Positions 30,999-39,930 of a DNA stretch of 64,000 nt are shown piece after piece. This stretch comes from Brevundimonas vesicularis. GTDB taxonomy: Bacteria > Pseudomonadota > Alphaproteobacteria > Caulobacterales > Caulobacteraceae. The translations under genes were made by a program, and so were the position numbers. The stretch covers positions 1-64,000 of the forward strand of contig NZ_CP114278.1 in NCBI RefSeq assembly GCF_027105095.1. The letters are read 5' to 3'. The notes beneath the pieces were generated by a model. That model ran no database searches and was not told the DNA's origin. It was given only the letters and a program-made list of their open reading frames with translations. Within the stretch, counting starts at the first letter, position 1. The number at the start of each line of letters is the position of its first letter.

Positions 30999-33050
30999 TC
31001 AGCCCGCGTGCAGCTCCTGCTTCACCCGCTCCGCCAGCGTCTTGATGTCCAGCGGCTTGGGCAGGAAGGACACGCCCGTCTCGTCCTGCAACAGGTCCGA
31101 GAAGTCGCTCTCGGCATAGCCCGAGATGAACATGACCGGCGCGTCGCCCAGATATTTGCGCGCCTTCTTCAGCAGCGACGGCCCGTCCAGCCCCGGCATG
31201 ATGACGTCCGAGATCATCATGTCGATCTGGCCGGCATGTTCCTCGGCCAGCAACAGGGCCTCCTCGCCGTCGGCGGCCTCGATGACCTCATAGCCCCGCT
31301 GGCGCAGCAGCCGGGCGGCGATGCCGCGCACGGCGTCCTCGTCCTCGACGAACAGGATGCGGCCGGCGCCCGACAGGTCGCGCGGCGCCTTGGCCTTGAC
31401 CTCGACCGGCTGAACCTCGGCCAGCTCCGCCTCGCCCGCCGCCGGCAGGAAGATGCGGAAGGCGGCTCCAGCCCCCTCGATATTGCTGACGGTGATATGG
31501 CCGCCCGCCTGCTGCACTATGCCATAGACGGTGGCCAGGCCCATGCCGGTGCCCTCGTTCACCGCCTTGGTGGTGAAGAAGGGTTCGAAGATCTTGTCCG
31601 CCAATTCGGGCGGCACGCCGGGTCCGGTATCCGACACCTCGATCAGGGCCACCTCGTCCGTCGGCGCATCGACCCAGCCCAGGGCCCGCGCCTCGTCGCC
31701 CGTCAGGCGGCGCGTGGCGATGGTGACGACGCCGGCGCCCGGCTCTACCACGCCGCGCATGGCGTCACGCGCATTGACGGCGAGGTTCATCACCGCCGTC
31801 TCCAGCTGAGACTTGTCGGCCAGGACGATCGGCAGGTCGCGGCCGTAGTCGGTCTCCAGCCGCACATCCTCGCGCAGCAGCCTCCGCAGCAGGATGGCGA
31901 ATTCGCCCACCAGTTCGCCCAGGTCCAGCCGCTCGCGCCGCACCGTGGACTTGCGCGAGAAGGCCAGCAGTTTGCGCACCAGATCGGCCGCGCGAATGGC
32001 CGTCTGACGGATCTCGTTCAGCCCCTCGTACGAAGGATCGCCCACCGGGTGCCGTTCCAAAAGACCCGACAGCTGAAGCTGGATCGCCGTCAGCAGATTG
32101 TTGAAGTCGTGCGCCACGCCCCCGGCCAGCTGGCCCACAGCCTGCATCTTCTGGGCCTGGTTGAGCTGAAGCTCCATCGACTTCTGGCCCGAGACGTCGA
32201 ACAGCCAGATGCGTCGCTTGTCGCCCTCGGGCGCCACATACAGATGCAGCATCTTGTCGGGGTGAGCCCGCGCGACCAGTTCGATCGGCCCCGATGATCC
32301 GCCCGCCAGCTTCAGCCGCGCCTCGGCGATACCGCCCGGATCGAACAGATGCCCGAAGGCTGCATCGCGCGCCGCCCCCGGTCCCGTCAGAACGGCGAGC
32401 GCCGGGTTGGCCTCTTCCGCGCGGCCGGAAAACAGGTCGTCGCCGCCGATCACGGCCGAGCCGAACGGCGCCCCGGCGGCCATGGCCCGCGCCTCACCGG
32501 TCGCCGCGGCGGCGGGCGTGTGCACCGGCGCAGCGGCGATGGGCAGGACGGCGTCCGGCGCCGCGCGCATCAGGAACCTGCCCTCGCCCGTCTTTCCATC
32601 ACCGATCTGGCCGATGACGACCTCGACCTCGCGCTGTCCGATCATGACGATGGCGCGGCCCGGCTCGCCTTTGCGCGCCTGGGCGAAGGCCATGTACAGC
32701 GCCTGGGCCGACTTGCCGCGCGGCAGGGCGCCGGTCGCGCCATTGGCCTCGGACCAGGCGGCGTTGAAGGCCAGGATTTGCCCTGAATCCCAGACCAGCG
32801 CCGCCGGTTCGGCCATGGCGTCCAGCACCTCGATGGCCGCATCGCTGCTCGGCTTGGCGTCCGCCGCACGGCGGAAGCCGAACAGACCGATCAGGGCGAT
32901 CGCGCCGACGGTCAGGATCAGCACCAGTCCCGGCGCCGAGGTCGGGTTGGCGCGAAACGCCGGGTAGGCCAGGGCCGCGATCGCCGCCACGACGCCGAAC
33001 GCCATCACGCCGGACAACAGGTCGAACGAAGGGCGGCGGGTGGACGTCAT
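30999..33050 (-). CDS. cckA: Cell-cycle hybrid histidine kinase CckA
   Basis: Bifunctional kinase/phosphatase at the top of the CtrA/CpdR phosphorelay, inner membrane and polar in Caulobacter. 683 residues: two membrane helices (about 14-33 and 40-60), PAS regions (about 70-160 and 200-290), DHp H-box [14 protein letters not shown] with His314, ATPase motifs [19 protein letters not shown] and [13 protein letters not shown], and a C-terminal receiver with Asp615 in [13 protein letters not shown]. It lies 51 bp downstream of flhB; a CcrM site GAATC (33061-33065) sits in that gap. ChpT is encoded 1.3 kb away. Confidence 0.96.
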   Translation of the reverse strand: MTSTRRPSFDLLSGVMAFGVVAAIAALAYPAFRANPTSAPGLVLILTVGAIALIGLFGFRRAADAKPSSDAAIEVLDAMAEPAALVWDSGQILAFNAAWSEANGATGALPRGKSAQALYMAFAQARKGEPGRAIVMIGQREVEVVIGQIGDGKTGEGRFLMRAAPDAVLPIAAAPVHTPAAAATGEARAMAAGAPFGSAVIGGDDLFSGRAEEANPALAVLTGPGAARDAAFGHLFDPGGIAEARLKLAGGSSGPIELVARAHPDKMLHLYVAPEGDKRRIWLFDVSGQKSMELQLNQAQKMQAVGQLAGGVAHDFNNLLTAIQLQLSGLLERHPVGDPSYEGLNEIRQTAIRAADLVRKLLAFSRKSTVRRERLDLGELVGEFAILLRRLLREDVRLETDYGRDLPIVLADKSQLETAVMNLAVNARDAMRGVVEPGAGVVTIATRRLTGDEARALGWVDAPTDEVALIEVSDTGPGVPPELADKIFEPFFTTKAVNEGTGMGLATVYGIVQQAGGHITVSNIEGAGAAFRIFLPAAGEAELAEVQPVEVKAKAPRDLSGAGRILFVEDEDAVRGIAARLLRQRGYEVIEAADGEEALLLAEEHAGQIDMMISDVIMPGLDGPSLLKKARKYLGDAPVMFISGYAESDFSDLLQDETGVSFLPKPLDIKTLAERVKQELHAG

Positions 33051-33101
33051 ACAGCCTCGCGAATCAGTGTTGCGATCATACGCCCAAATCCTGACGCCGC
33101 C

Positions 33102-34178
33102 TTACCGGCGCTTGCGCGACTGGAAGACGAAGCCGATGATCTTGGCTGCGGCGTCGAAATGTTCGCGCGGAATGACCTCGTCCACCTCGACGGTGGCGTA
33201 CAGGGCGCGCGCCAGCGGCACGTTCTCGACGATCGGCACGCCGTGCTCGGTCGCCACTTCGCGGATGCGCAGGGCCAGGGCGTCGACGCCCTTGGCCACA
33301 CAGATCGGCGCCCCGTCGCCCTGATCCGGCTCATAACGCAGGGCGACCGAATAGTGGGTCGGGTTGGTCACGATGACGGTGGCCTTGGGTACATTGGCCA
33401 TCATCCGCTGGCGGCTGCGCTGCATGCGGATCTGCTTCAGCTTGGCCTTGATGTGCGGATCGCCTTCGGACTGTTTGAAGTCTTCCTTCAGCTCTTCCTT
33501 GGTCATCCGCATCCGCTTGGCGAAGCGCATCTTCTGCCAGATGAAGTCGGCCCCGGCTGTGGCGCCCAGCAGGATGATCGAGGCCACGAACAGCGAGATG
33601 GCCATGTCGCGCGCCAGCGGCAGGATCGCCAGCGGGCTGAGCGAAGCCATGTTCTCGAACTCGCGCAGATGCGGCTTCAACACCATCCAGCACACGGCGC
33701 ACACGGCGATCAGCTTCAAGAAGGTCTTGACGAACTGCGCCAGGCCGTCCGGACCGAAGATGCGCTTGAACCCCTGCATCGGACTGACCGCCGACCATTT
33801 GGGCTTCAGCTTTTCGGCGGTGAAGATCAGACCGGACTGGGCGACATTGCCCCCGACCCCGCCCAGGATGGTCGCCAGCATGACGGCTCCCAGAAAGGGC
33901 GCCACGGCCCAGACGGCGCGCACCATGATCTGGTTTCCGGCGCCCGAGTTCAGCACGCCCAGCATCTCGTGCGGGGCGGCGATGAAGGGCAGCATCTGTT
34001 CGGCGATGGACGACGCGAACCAGCCTCCCCCCATCAGGATCACCGCCGCCGCCCCCGCCAGCGACAGCACCTGGGCGACGTCGGGCGACTTGGCCGCATC
34101 GCCCTTCTTTCGGGCGTCCTCAAGCTTTCGCGGGGTCGCCTCTTCGGTTTTCGACTCGGGATCCGCGCCTTCAGCCAC
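33102..34178 (-). CDS. flhB: Flagellar type III export protein FlhB
   Basis: Membrane component of the flagellar export gate; self-cleavage switches export from hook to filament substrates. 358 residues starting at a GTG that overlaps the fliR stop by 8 bp, with GGAGG 5 nt upstream. N-terminal ESKTEEATPRKLEDARKKGD, four membrane helices, and the autocleavage motif NPTH at residues 272-275 (IVTNPTHYSVALRYEPDQGDGAP). Third gene of fliQ-fliR-flhB, followed by cckA. Confidence 0.96.
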   Translation of the reverse strand: MAEGADPESKTEEATPRKLEDARKKGDAAKSPDVAQVLSLAGAAAVILMGGGWFASSIAEQMLPFIAAPHEMLGVLNSGAGNQIMVRAVWAVAPFLGAVMLATILGGVGGNVAQSGLIFTAEKLKPKWSAVSPMQGFKRIFGPDGLAQFVKTFLKLIAVCAVCWMVLKPHLREFENMASLSPLAILPLARDMAISLFVASIILLGATAGADFIWQKMRFAKRMRMTKEELKEDFKQSEGDPHIKAKLKQIRMQRSRQRMMANVPKATVIVTNPTHYSVALRYEPDQGDGAPICVAKGVDALALRIREVATEHGVPIVENVPLARALYATVEVDEVIPREHFDAAAKIIGFVFQSRKRR

Positions 34179-34944
34179 CAGGGCCTCCCAGCACGAAATA
34201 CTCCGCCAGACGGCGGTAGCGGTCGATGAAGAGGGTGCCCAGCGCACCCAGACTCAGCGCGAAGATCGACAGGCCCAGGATCACGCTCAAGGGCGCGGCG
34301 GCGAAATAGACCTGGAACGACGGCATGACCCGCGCCACCAGGCCGGACGCCAGGTTGAAGATCAAAGCAAAGACCAGCACCGGCGCCGACAACTGCACGC
34401 CCAGCAGGAAGCTGTCGCCCAGGGTTCGCACCGCCATCTGGGTGAAGTCGGCCATCATCAGCGGCTGGGCCGGCGAGATCAGCCGATACGATCCCACCAT
34501 GCCGGCGATGAACAGGTGGTGGGTGTCGGTGGCGAACAGCAGCGTCACCCCCAGCAGGGCCAGAAAGGCGGCGATGGTCGAACCGGGCTGGGCCTGCATC
34601 GGATTGGCGGTCTGGGCGAAGCTCAGCGTCGTCTGCAACGACACGATCTCGCCCGCCGTCGCCAGGGCGCTCATGAACATGCGTAGCAGAAGGCCGATCA
34701 TCAGGCCCACGACCACCTCGCGGATGATCCACCCGACCATCAGCCCCATGCTGTCCGGCAGGCCCGGCAGCGAACCGCGCACCACCGGCCACAGCGCCAG
34801 ACTGATGACCAGGGCCAGCGACAGTCGCACGCGCGGGGGCACATAGGCCTCGCCAAAGCCGGGGATCAGCATCAGGATCGCCGCGATCCGGGCGAAGATC
34901 AGCCCCCCGGCCCAGACCTGATCAGCGGTCGCATAAGCGTCCAC
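34171..34944 (-). CDS. fliR: Flagellar biosynthetic protein FliR
   Basis: Export-gate membrane protein, 257 residues from a GTG that overlaps the fliQ stop (TAGTG). It shows the conserved N-terminal FARIAAILMLIPGFGEAYVPPRVRLSLAL, six hydrophobic segments, and GQ/PG-type signatures EIVSLQTTLSFAQTANPMQ and RVMPSFQVYFAAAPLSVILGL. A longer frame upstream runs antisense to fliQ coding sense and is rejected. Translational coupling with fliQ and flhB points to stoichiometric assembly. Confidence 0.95.
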   Translation of the reverse strand: MDAYATADQVWAGGLIFARIAAILMLIPGFGEAYVPPRVRLSLALVISLALWPVVRGSLPGLPDSMGLMVGWIIREVVVGLMIGLLLRMFMSALATAGEIVSLQTTLSFAQTANPMQAQPGSTIAAFLALLGVTLLFATDTHHLFIAGMVGSYRLISPAQPLMMADFTQMAVRTLGDSFLLGVQLSAPVLVFALIFNLASGLVARVMPSFQVYFAAAPLSVILGLSIFALSLGALGTLFIDRYRRLAEYFVLGGPGG

Positions 34945-35207
34945 TACATCCCCGCGATGCGGGCCGCGATCTGGCGCATGAAGCCGCCCAACAGGGCGCC
35001 CATCAGCGGCAGGAACAGGATCAGCGAAACGAAGATGGCGATGATCTTGGGCGCATAGATCAGGGTCTGTTCCTGGATCTGCGTCAGGGCCTGAAACAGG
35101 CCGATCACCACGCCGACGACCAAGCCGACCAGCAGCACCGGCAGGCACAGCTGGATCGTCAGCCAGATGGCGTCGCGCCCGACGTCCAGAACTTCCGCGC
35201 CGTTCAT
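34944..35207 (-). CDS. fliQ: Flagellar biosynthetic protein FliQ
   Basis: Two-helix export-gate protein, 87 residues: MNGAEVLDVGRDAIWLTIQLCLPVLLVG followed by GLFQALTQIQEQTLIYAPKI, the family hallmark. The ATG at 35207 has GGGAG 6 nt upstream; a TTG five codons earlier (35222) overlaps that ribosome-binding site and is rejected. First gene of the fliQ-fliR-flhB unit, with a near-consensus CtrA box 46 bp upstream. Confidence 0.96.
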   Translation of the reverse strand: MNGAEVLDVGRDAIWLTIQLCLPVLLVGLVVGVVIGLFQALTQIQEQTLIYAPKIIAIFVSLILFLPLMGALLGGFMRQIAARIAGM

Positions 35208-35505
35208 CGGCTGCTCCCGCAAACTACTGGGCAGAAAATGCCGACAGGATGGTTAACAGGCCGCTAACCACACGCGTCTTCGTGCAGACCTGCCAACGGA
35301 AAAATCTCGCCTGCGGCCTTGAACGGCGCCGCTTCGATGCCGACGTCCCCGCCTTCGCCTTGGGGAGCGCCAGCCATTCGATTTCAGACGAATTAGACGG
35401 ATTAGACTCTCTTTTTCCGACTTCGCCGTCTGAAGCCGCGCCCGCCTCGTAATGGGACGCCTCGCCCTCTCCCCTTCCCTCACGCGCTCCGCTATCTAGG
35501 CCGCC
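35208..35505. other. 298-bp divergent intergenic region fliQ/folE
   Basis: Besides the CtrA-like box it holds an inverted pair TTCAGACG (35384-35391) and CGTCTGAA (35427-35434), a tandem ATTAGAC repeat inside that pair (35393-35407), and a CcrM site GACTC (35405-35409). These lie on the folE side and may be a folE regulatory region. No open frame here looks coding. Confidence 0.5.
35253..35267 (-). promoter_or_regulatory. Near-consensus CtrA box before fliQ
   Basis: TTAA-N7-CTAA on the plus strand (TTAG-N7-TTAA on the minus strand) matches seven of eight bases of the CtrA consensus and ends 46 bp before the fliQ start. In Caulobacter the fliQR operon is a CtrA-activated early flagellar unit, so the placement is meaningful, but no binding evidence exists here. 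Confidence 0.5.
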
Positions 35506-36090
35506 ATGACCGACGCCCCCGCCTCCAAAGTCTCCCAGGCCGACGCCGAAGCCGCCGTCCGCACCCTGATCGAATGGGCCGGCGACAACCCGGACCGCGA
35601 AGGTCTGCTGGAAACCCCCGCCCGCGTCGCCAAGAGCTACCGCGAGCTTTTCCAAGGCTATGAGGTCGATCCCCTCTCCTATCTGGAGAAGACCTTCGAG
35701 GAGACGGGCGGCTACGACCAGTTGGTCGTGCTGAAGGACATTCGCTTCGTCAGCTTCTGCGAGCACCATATGCTGCCGGTCGTGGGCAAGGCGCACGTCG
35801 CCTATCTGCCGACGGACCGCGTCGTCGGCATCTCCAAACTGGCCCGCGTCGTGCGCGGCTTCGCCCGCCGCCTTCAGATCCAGGAGAAGATGACCTCCGA
35901 GATCGCCGAAGCCATCCAGACCGTCCTGCGCCCCCACGGCGTCGGCGTGGTCATTGAAGCCGAGCACAGCTGCATGACCCTGCGCGGCGTCAATGCGCCG
36001 GGCGCCAGCCTGTCGACCAGCCACTTGATCGGCGTCGTCCGCGACGACCCCCGCACTCGCGAGGAGTTTCTGCGCCTGGTGCGGGGCTAA
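35506..36090 (+). CDS. folE: GTP cyclohydrolase I
   Basis: Zinc enzyme converting GTP to 7,8-dihydroneopterin triphosphate, the first step of folate (and queuosine precursor) synthesis. 194 residues with REGLLETPARVAKSYRELFQGY, the metal site SFCEHHMLPVVGKAHVAYLP, ISKLARVVRGFARRLQIQE and EAEHSCMTLRGV. Length is normal. A lipoprotein gene begins 4 bp after its stop with an AGAGG site, suggesting read-through. Confidence 0.97.
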   Translation: MTDAPASKVSQADAEAAVRTLIEWAGDNPDREGLLETPARVAKSYRELFQGYEVDPLSYLEKTFEETGGYDQLVVLKDIRFVSFCEHHMLPVVGKAHVAYLPTDRVVGISKLARVVRGFARRLQIQEKMTSEIAEAIQTVLRPHGVGVVIEAEHSCMTLRGVNAPGASLSTSHLIGVVRDDPRTREEFLRLVRG

Positions 36091-36094
36091 GAGG

Positions 36095-36796
36095 ATGCGC
36101 GGGCGCAGCGCGGCAGGGGTAGCCCTGGCACTCCTGTGCACAATAATGACGGGCTGCGCGACGCCTGGTGAAAGGATGACCGGTTCGGCTCCTCCCGCCG
36201 GCAAGGGGGCGGCGATCCTGTCTGGATATATCGTCCAGCACGACGCCGTGAACCGGTCTGGCGACGTTCTGATCCGCAAGATCGATCCCCAGACAGGTCA
36301 TTTCCTGCCCGAGGCGCCGGACACCATAGCCAAGTTCGCCTTGTTGCCAGCTTTCAGATTTGAGGACGTGCTGCGTCGCGGCGATCCAACCGGACGTTCG
36401 CGTCTACACGCCGACGACTTGACGCCGATCGTACTGGCCCCGGGACTTTGGGCCGTCGAACGGGCGTGGACGGGTTCGAACAACGCAAACCTGATCATGT
36501 CGAGCAGCAGTCTGACCGGCCAGGACCGCGGCCTTCTGGACACCTGGGGGTTCGAAGTGTTCCCGGGCCAGATCGTTGCTTTGCCGCTTCTGGCTGTGAG
36601 CCCGCAGGAAGCCATGGGCCGGCCGGGACCGGCTTCTGTCATTCCTGAAACAGAAGGCGCCGCCAGACTTGGCGAGGTTTCCACCCAAGGCGCGTCTGCA
36701 GTCGCTGTTCAATGGCGATCTGTGTCGGTTCCTTGTCCCGAAATTCGATACGAAGGACTTCAGCTCAGGGGCGAAGTGGAATGCGCTCCCCGATAG
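36095..36796 (+). CDS. Putative lipoprotein of unknown function
   Basis: 233 residues; signal MRGRSAAGVALALLCTIMTGCATPG with lipobox MTGC. No repeats or membrane helices after it. Segments such as LLPAFRFEDVLRRGDPTGRSRL and LAPGLWAVERAWTGSN give no family I know. Base composition looks more AT-rich and less codon-biased than its neighbours, which may mean recent acquisition or weak constraint. Only 4 bp after folE, but a functional link is doubtful. Confidence 0.75.
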   Translation: MRGRSAAGVALALLCTIMTGCATPGERMTGSAPPAGKGAAILSGYIVQHDAVNRSGDVLIRKIDPQTGHFLPEAPDTIAKFALLPAFRFEDVLRRGDPTGRSRLHADDLTPIVLAPGLWAVERAWTGSNNANLIMSSSSLTGQDRGLLDTWGFEVFPGQIVALPLLAVSPQEAMGRPGPASVIPETEGAARLGEVSTQGASAVAVQWRSVSVPCPEIRYEGLQLRGEVECAPR

Positions 36797-36850
36797 AAGC
36801 CCGATCTCGGCCCATCTCTTGCGGTGAACAGGCATAAGGAGGCGCTGACG

Positions 36851-38008
36851 ATGCCCTGGTCCCTGATTTCGACCCGCAATGAGACAGTTCAGATCGCGCG
36901 CGGCGGCTGGCTGGACGCGCTGCGTTTCATCGTGGCCTTCCTGATCATCCTACATCACTTCCAGGCCGCCGGTCCCGAACCGCTCGCCCACCTGATCAAT
37001 CCGATCTTCGAACGCGGCGGCTTCCTGCTGACCAACTTCTTCCTGATCGACAGCGGCTATGTGCTGATGCGCGTCTATGGCGCGGCGGTGGAGAAGGGCC
37101 GGATGTCGCCCGGCGACTTCTTCCTGAAGCGGTTCCTGCGTGTCGTGCCCGCCCACCTGATCATGGGCCTGTCCCTGGTCGGCTTCGTGCTGCTGGCCAC
37201 CGCCGCCGGCTCGCCGCCCCGCAATCCCGAATGGTTCGCCTGGGACCAGCTGCCGGCCCAGCTGCTGCTGCTTCAGTCTTACGGCGTGTACGGCGGCCTG
37301 GGCTGGAACGCCCCGACCTGGTCGATCTCGGCCCTGATCGGCTGCTATCTGGCCTTCCCCTGGATCATTCGCGGCCTGATGCGTCTGGGTCCGTGGTCGG
37401 CCCTGGCCGTCGGCGTCGGCGTCTATCTGGTCGCCAACCAGCTGTGCTGGTCGTTCCTCGGCTATCCCGTCTATCAGATGCCGATGCGCTACGGCATCAT
37501 CCGCGCCCTGCCGCTGTTCTTCCTGGGCATGGGCCTGGCCTGGTTCGCCCAGAAGGTCTGGATCGCGCCGCGCCTGGCCGGCTGGGCCGGGGTGCTGGCC
37601 GCCGTCGGCTTCTTCGCGCTTCAACTTCACGACAAGCACGCCCTCGTCGCCCTGACCCTGATCTCGATCATCATCCTGGCCGCCGGCGCCGTGCCTGTGA
37701 CCAAGCCCTCGAAGTGGGTGGAGACCGCCGCCATGGTCTCCTTCTCCATGTTCATCTCCAACGAGGTGGTCCGCATCGTCTGGTTCGGCGTGGTCAATGC
37801 AGTCGAGGCGCGCATAGGCTTGCCCCTCATTGTTCAATGGGGCCTGTGGGGCCTGGGCGTCGTGGCGGCGGTCGCCTTCGCCTTCGCCTTCCACTTCGCG
37901 ATCGACAATCCGATCCAGACCCGCATCCGCGCCTGGCTGAAGCGTCGCAGCGCCCGTCGCGGCAAGGCTCAACCCAAGCTCGGCCCGGTCATCTCCATCG
38001 ACGGCTGA
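36851..38008 (+). CDS. Acyltransferase 3 family (OafA/YrhL) membrane protein
   Basis: 385 residues with ten or so membrane helices. The family's N-terminal catalytic region is seen as LDALRFIVAFLIILHHFQ (His in helix 1), GYVLMRVYG and DFFLKRFLRVVPAHLIM (the R-x10-H-type motif). Such enzymes acylate sugars of lipopolysaccharide, exopolysaccharide or other envelope glycans. The start at 36851 has AAGGAGG 8 nt upstream; a GTG 27 bp earlier is less likely. Substrate unknown; no glycan cluster is adjacent. Confidence 0.88.
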   Translation: MPWSLISTRNETVQIARGGWLDALRFIVAFLIILHHFQAAGPEPLAHLINPIFERGGFLLTNFFLIDSGYVLMRVYGAAVEKGRMSPGDFFLKRFLRVVPAHLIMGLSLVGFVLLATAAGSPPRNPEWFAWDQLPAQLLLLQSYGVYGGLGWNAPTWSISALIGCYLAFPWIIRGLMRLGPWSALAVGVGVYLVANQLCWSFLGYPVYQMPMRYGIIRALPLFFLGMGLAWFAQKVWIAPRLAGWAGVLAAVGFFALQLHDKHALVALTLISIIILAAGAVPVTKPSKWVETAAMVSFSMFISNEVVRIVWFGVVNAVEARIGLPLIVQWGLWGLGVVAAVAFAFAFHFAIDNPIQTRIRAWLKRRSARRGKAQPKLGPVISIDG

Positions 38009-38014
38009 TCGCCA

Positions 38015-38068
38015 GCGATCCTAGACCCCAGGGTCGCCTTGGCGACCGGCGATCCTCGACCAAAGTCG
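38015..38068. promoter_or_regulatory. Direct repeats, hairpin and 12-mer shared with the porin promoter
   Basis: GCGATCCT(A/C)GACC occurs at 38015-38027 and 38049-38061, 34 bp apart. Between them is a perfect palindrome GGTCGCC-TT-GGCGACC (38032-38047). CGACCAAAGTCG at 38057-38068 is the exact reverse complement of the 12-mer at 43975-43986 in the crbR/porin intergenic region. All lie 99-152 bp before the MHS transporter start and may be its control region. Confidence 0.45.
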
Positions 38069-38166
38069 CTCTCTCCACCCGCCTCGCTCTCGGTCAATGT
38101 CGGCGTCCACGCATCCTGAAGGATGTGCAGAACGGCCGATAACGGCGACACGGGAGGAAATGGATC

Positions 38167-39840
38167 ATGGCAACCGACGCACCCCTTGCGTCCGGAGGAG
38201 AGGAGCACACCGTCGATCGCAGCGATCGCCTGGTCATCCTCGCCTCATCGGTCGGCACCGTCATCGAGTGGTACGACTTCTATCTCTACGGCTCTCTGGC
38301 GGCGATCATCACCGTCCAGTTCTTCTCAGGCGTCAACGAAACCACCGGCTACATATTCGCCCTGATGGCCTTCGCCGCCGGCTTTGCGGTGCGGCCCTTC
38401 GGCGCCATCGTCTTCGGGCGGCTGGGCGATCTTTGGGGGCGCAAGAACACCTTCCTCGTCACCATGCTGCTGATGGGGCTGTCGACCTTCGTCGTCGGCC
38501 TGTTGCCGCCTTATGCGGTCATCGGCATCGCCGCGCCCATCATCCTGGTGCTGATGCGCCTGATCCAGGGCCTGGCCCTGGGCGGTGAATATGGCGGCGC
38601 CGCCACCTACGTCGCCGAGCATGCTCCGCAGGGCAAGCGCGGCTACTACACCTCATTCATTCAGATCACCGCGACCGCCGGACTGGTGCTCAGCCTCATC
38701 GTCATCCTGAGCGTTCGCTACACACTGGGCGAGGAAGCCTTCGCCGCCTGGGGCTGGCGCATTCCGTTCTTGGTCTCGATCCTGCTGTTGGGCGTGTCCC
38801 TGTGGATCCGCCTGAAGCTGGCCGAAAGCCCGTCGTTCAAGCGGATGAAGGCCGAGGGCAAGGGCTCCAAGACCCCGCTGAAGGACAGCTTCGGCAAATG
38901 GCCCAACCTGAAGCTGGTGCTGATCGCCCTGCTGGGCCTCACCGCCGGCCAGGCCGTCATCTGGTACACCGGTCAGTTCTACGCCCTGTTCTTCCTGGAA
39001 CGGGTCATGAAGGTCGACGCCACCCTGGTCTATGTGCTGCTGACCATCGCGCTTCTCGCCGCCTCGCCCTTCTTCATCTTCTGGGGCTGGCTGTCGGACA
39101 AGGTGGGGCGCAAGCCGATCATCCTGGCCGGCTGCCTGATCGCGGCCCTGACCTATTTCCCGCTGTTCAACGCCCTGACCCAGGCCGCCAATCCGAAACT
39201 GGCCGCCGCCGCCGCCTCGGCGCCGGTCACGGTCTATGCCGATCCGGCCGACTGTAATCTGCAGTTCGATCCGGTGGGCAAGACGGTGTTCAACCACTCC
39301 TGCGACGTGGCCAAATCCTATCTGGCCAAGGCGGGCGTGACCTACACCAACGTCGCGGCGCCGGCGGGCACGGTCGCCGAGGTGCGTATCGGCGATCAGG
39401 TCGTCATCCCCAGCTTCCGGGGCGACGCCATGGCCCCAGCCGATTTCGCCGCCCAGAAGAAGACCTGGGACAAGAGCCTGGGCGAGGCCCTGACCGCCGC
39501 CGGCTATCCGGCCAAGGCCGACAGCGCCCTGGTCAACAAGCCGATGGTGGTGCTGATCCTATTCATCCTCGGCTTCTATGTGACCATGGTCTACGGACCG
39601 ATCGCGGCGGCCCTGGTCGAGATGTTCCCGACCAACATCCGCTACACCTCCATGTCGCTGCCCTATCACATCGGCAATGGCTGGTTCGGCGGCTTCCTGC
39701 CGACCACCGCCTTCGCCATCGTGGCGGCGACGGGCAACATCTATTCCGGACTCTGGTACCCGATCGTGGTGGCCCTGGGGACGGTCGTTCTGGGCTTCCT
39801 GCTGGTCAAGGAAGGCAAGGACGTCGATCTGAACGCCTGA
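38167..39840 (+). CDS. MFS transporter, metabolite:H+ symporter (MHS) type, with extracytoplasmic insertion
   Basis: 557 residues. The N-terminal half has MHS hallmarks: GTVIEWYDFYLYG (helix 1), VRPFGAIVFGRLGDLWGRKNTFL, MRLIQGLALGGEYGGAATYVAEHAP. The family imports dicarboxylates, proline, shikimate or similar. About 120 extra residues (339-458) lie between helices 8/9 and the last helices, predicted outside the cytoplasm, with two cysteines (C363, C379) and a small globular look. GGAGG precedes the ATG. It is followed by a strong terminator and the CrbS-like kinase, which suggests a carboxylate such as acetate, propionate or succinate as substrate (inference). Confidence 0.9.
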   Translation: MATDAPLASGGEEHTVDRSDRLVILASSVGTVIEWYDFYLYGSLAAIITVQFFSGVNETTGYIFALMAFAAGFAVRPFGAIVFGRLGDLWGRKNTFLVTMLLMGLSTFVVGLLPPYAVIGIAAPIILVLMRLIQGLALGGEYGGAATYVAEHAPQGKRGYYTSFIQITATAGLVLSLIVILSVRYTLGEEAFAAWGWRIPFLVSILLLGVSLWIRLKLAESPSFKRMKAEGKGSKTPLKDSFGKWPNLKLVLIALLGLTAGQAVIWYTGQFYALFFLERVMKVDATLVYVLLTIALLAASPFFIFWGWLSDKVGRKPIILAGCLIAALTYFPLFNALTQAANPKLAAAAASAPVTVYADPADCNLQFDPVGKTVFNHSCDVAKSYLAKAGVTYTNVAAPAGTVAEVRIGDQVVIPSFRGDAMAPADFAAQKKTWDKSLGEALTAAGYPAKADSALVNKPMVVLILFILGFYVTMVYGPIAAALVEMFPTNIRYTSMSLPYHIGNGWFGGFLPTTAFAIVAATGNIYSGLWYPIVVALGTVVLGFLLVKEGKDVDLNA

Positions 39841-39863
39841 TCCTGCTTTCAGGCGGAAGGAAG

Positions 39864-39892
39864 GGCGGGTCGTCGCAAGACGGCCCGCCTTT
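39864..39892 (+). terminator. Rho-independent terminator after the MHS transporter
   Basis: 11-bp stem GGCGGGTCGTC / GACGGCCCGCC with one G-T wobble and a GCAA tetraloop, followed by TTT. It lies 24 bp after the transporter stop. Confidence 0.8.
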
Positions 39893-39930
39893 CGCTTGTG
39901 AAACACCCCGTGCCCGGTTCAGATGCCCCG

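Noticed and set aside
39898..39930. GTG start 33 bp upstream for the CrbS-like kinase
   Set aside because: It abuts the preceding terminator and adds residues outside the first membrane helix; ATG 39931 fits the family start.
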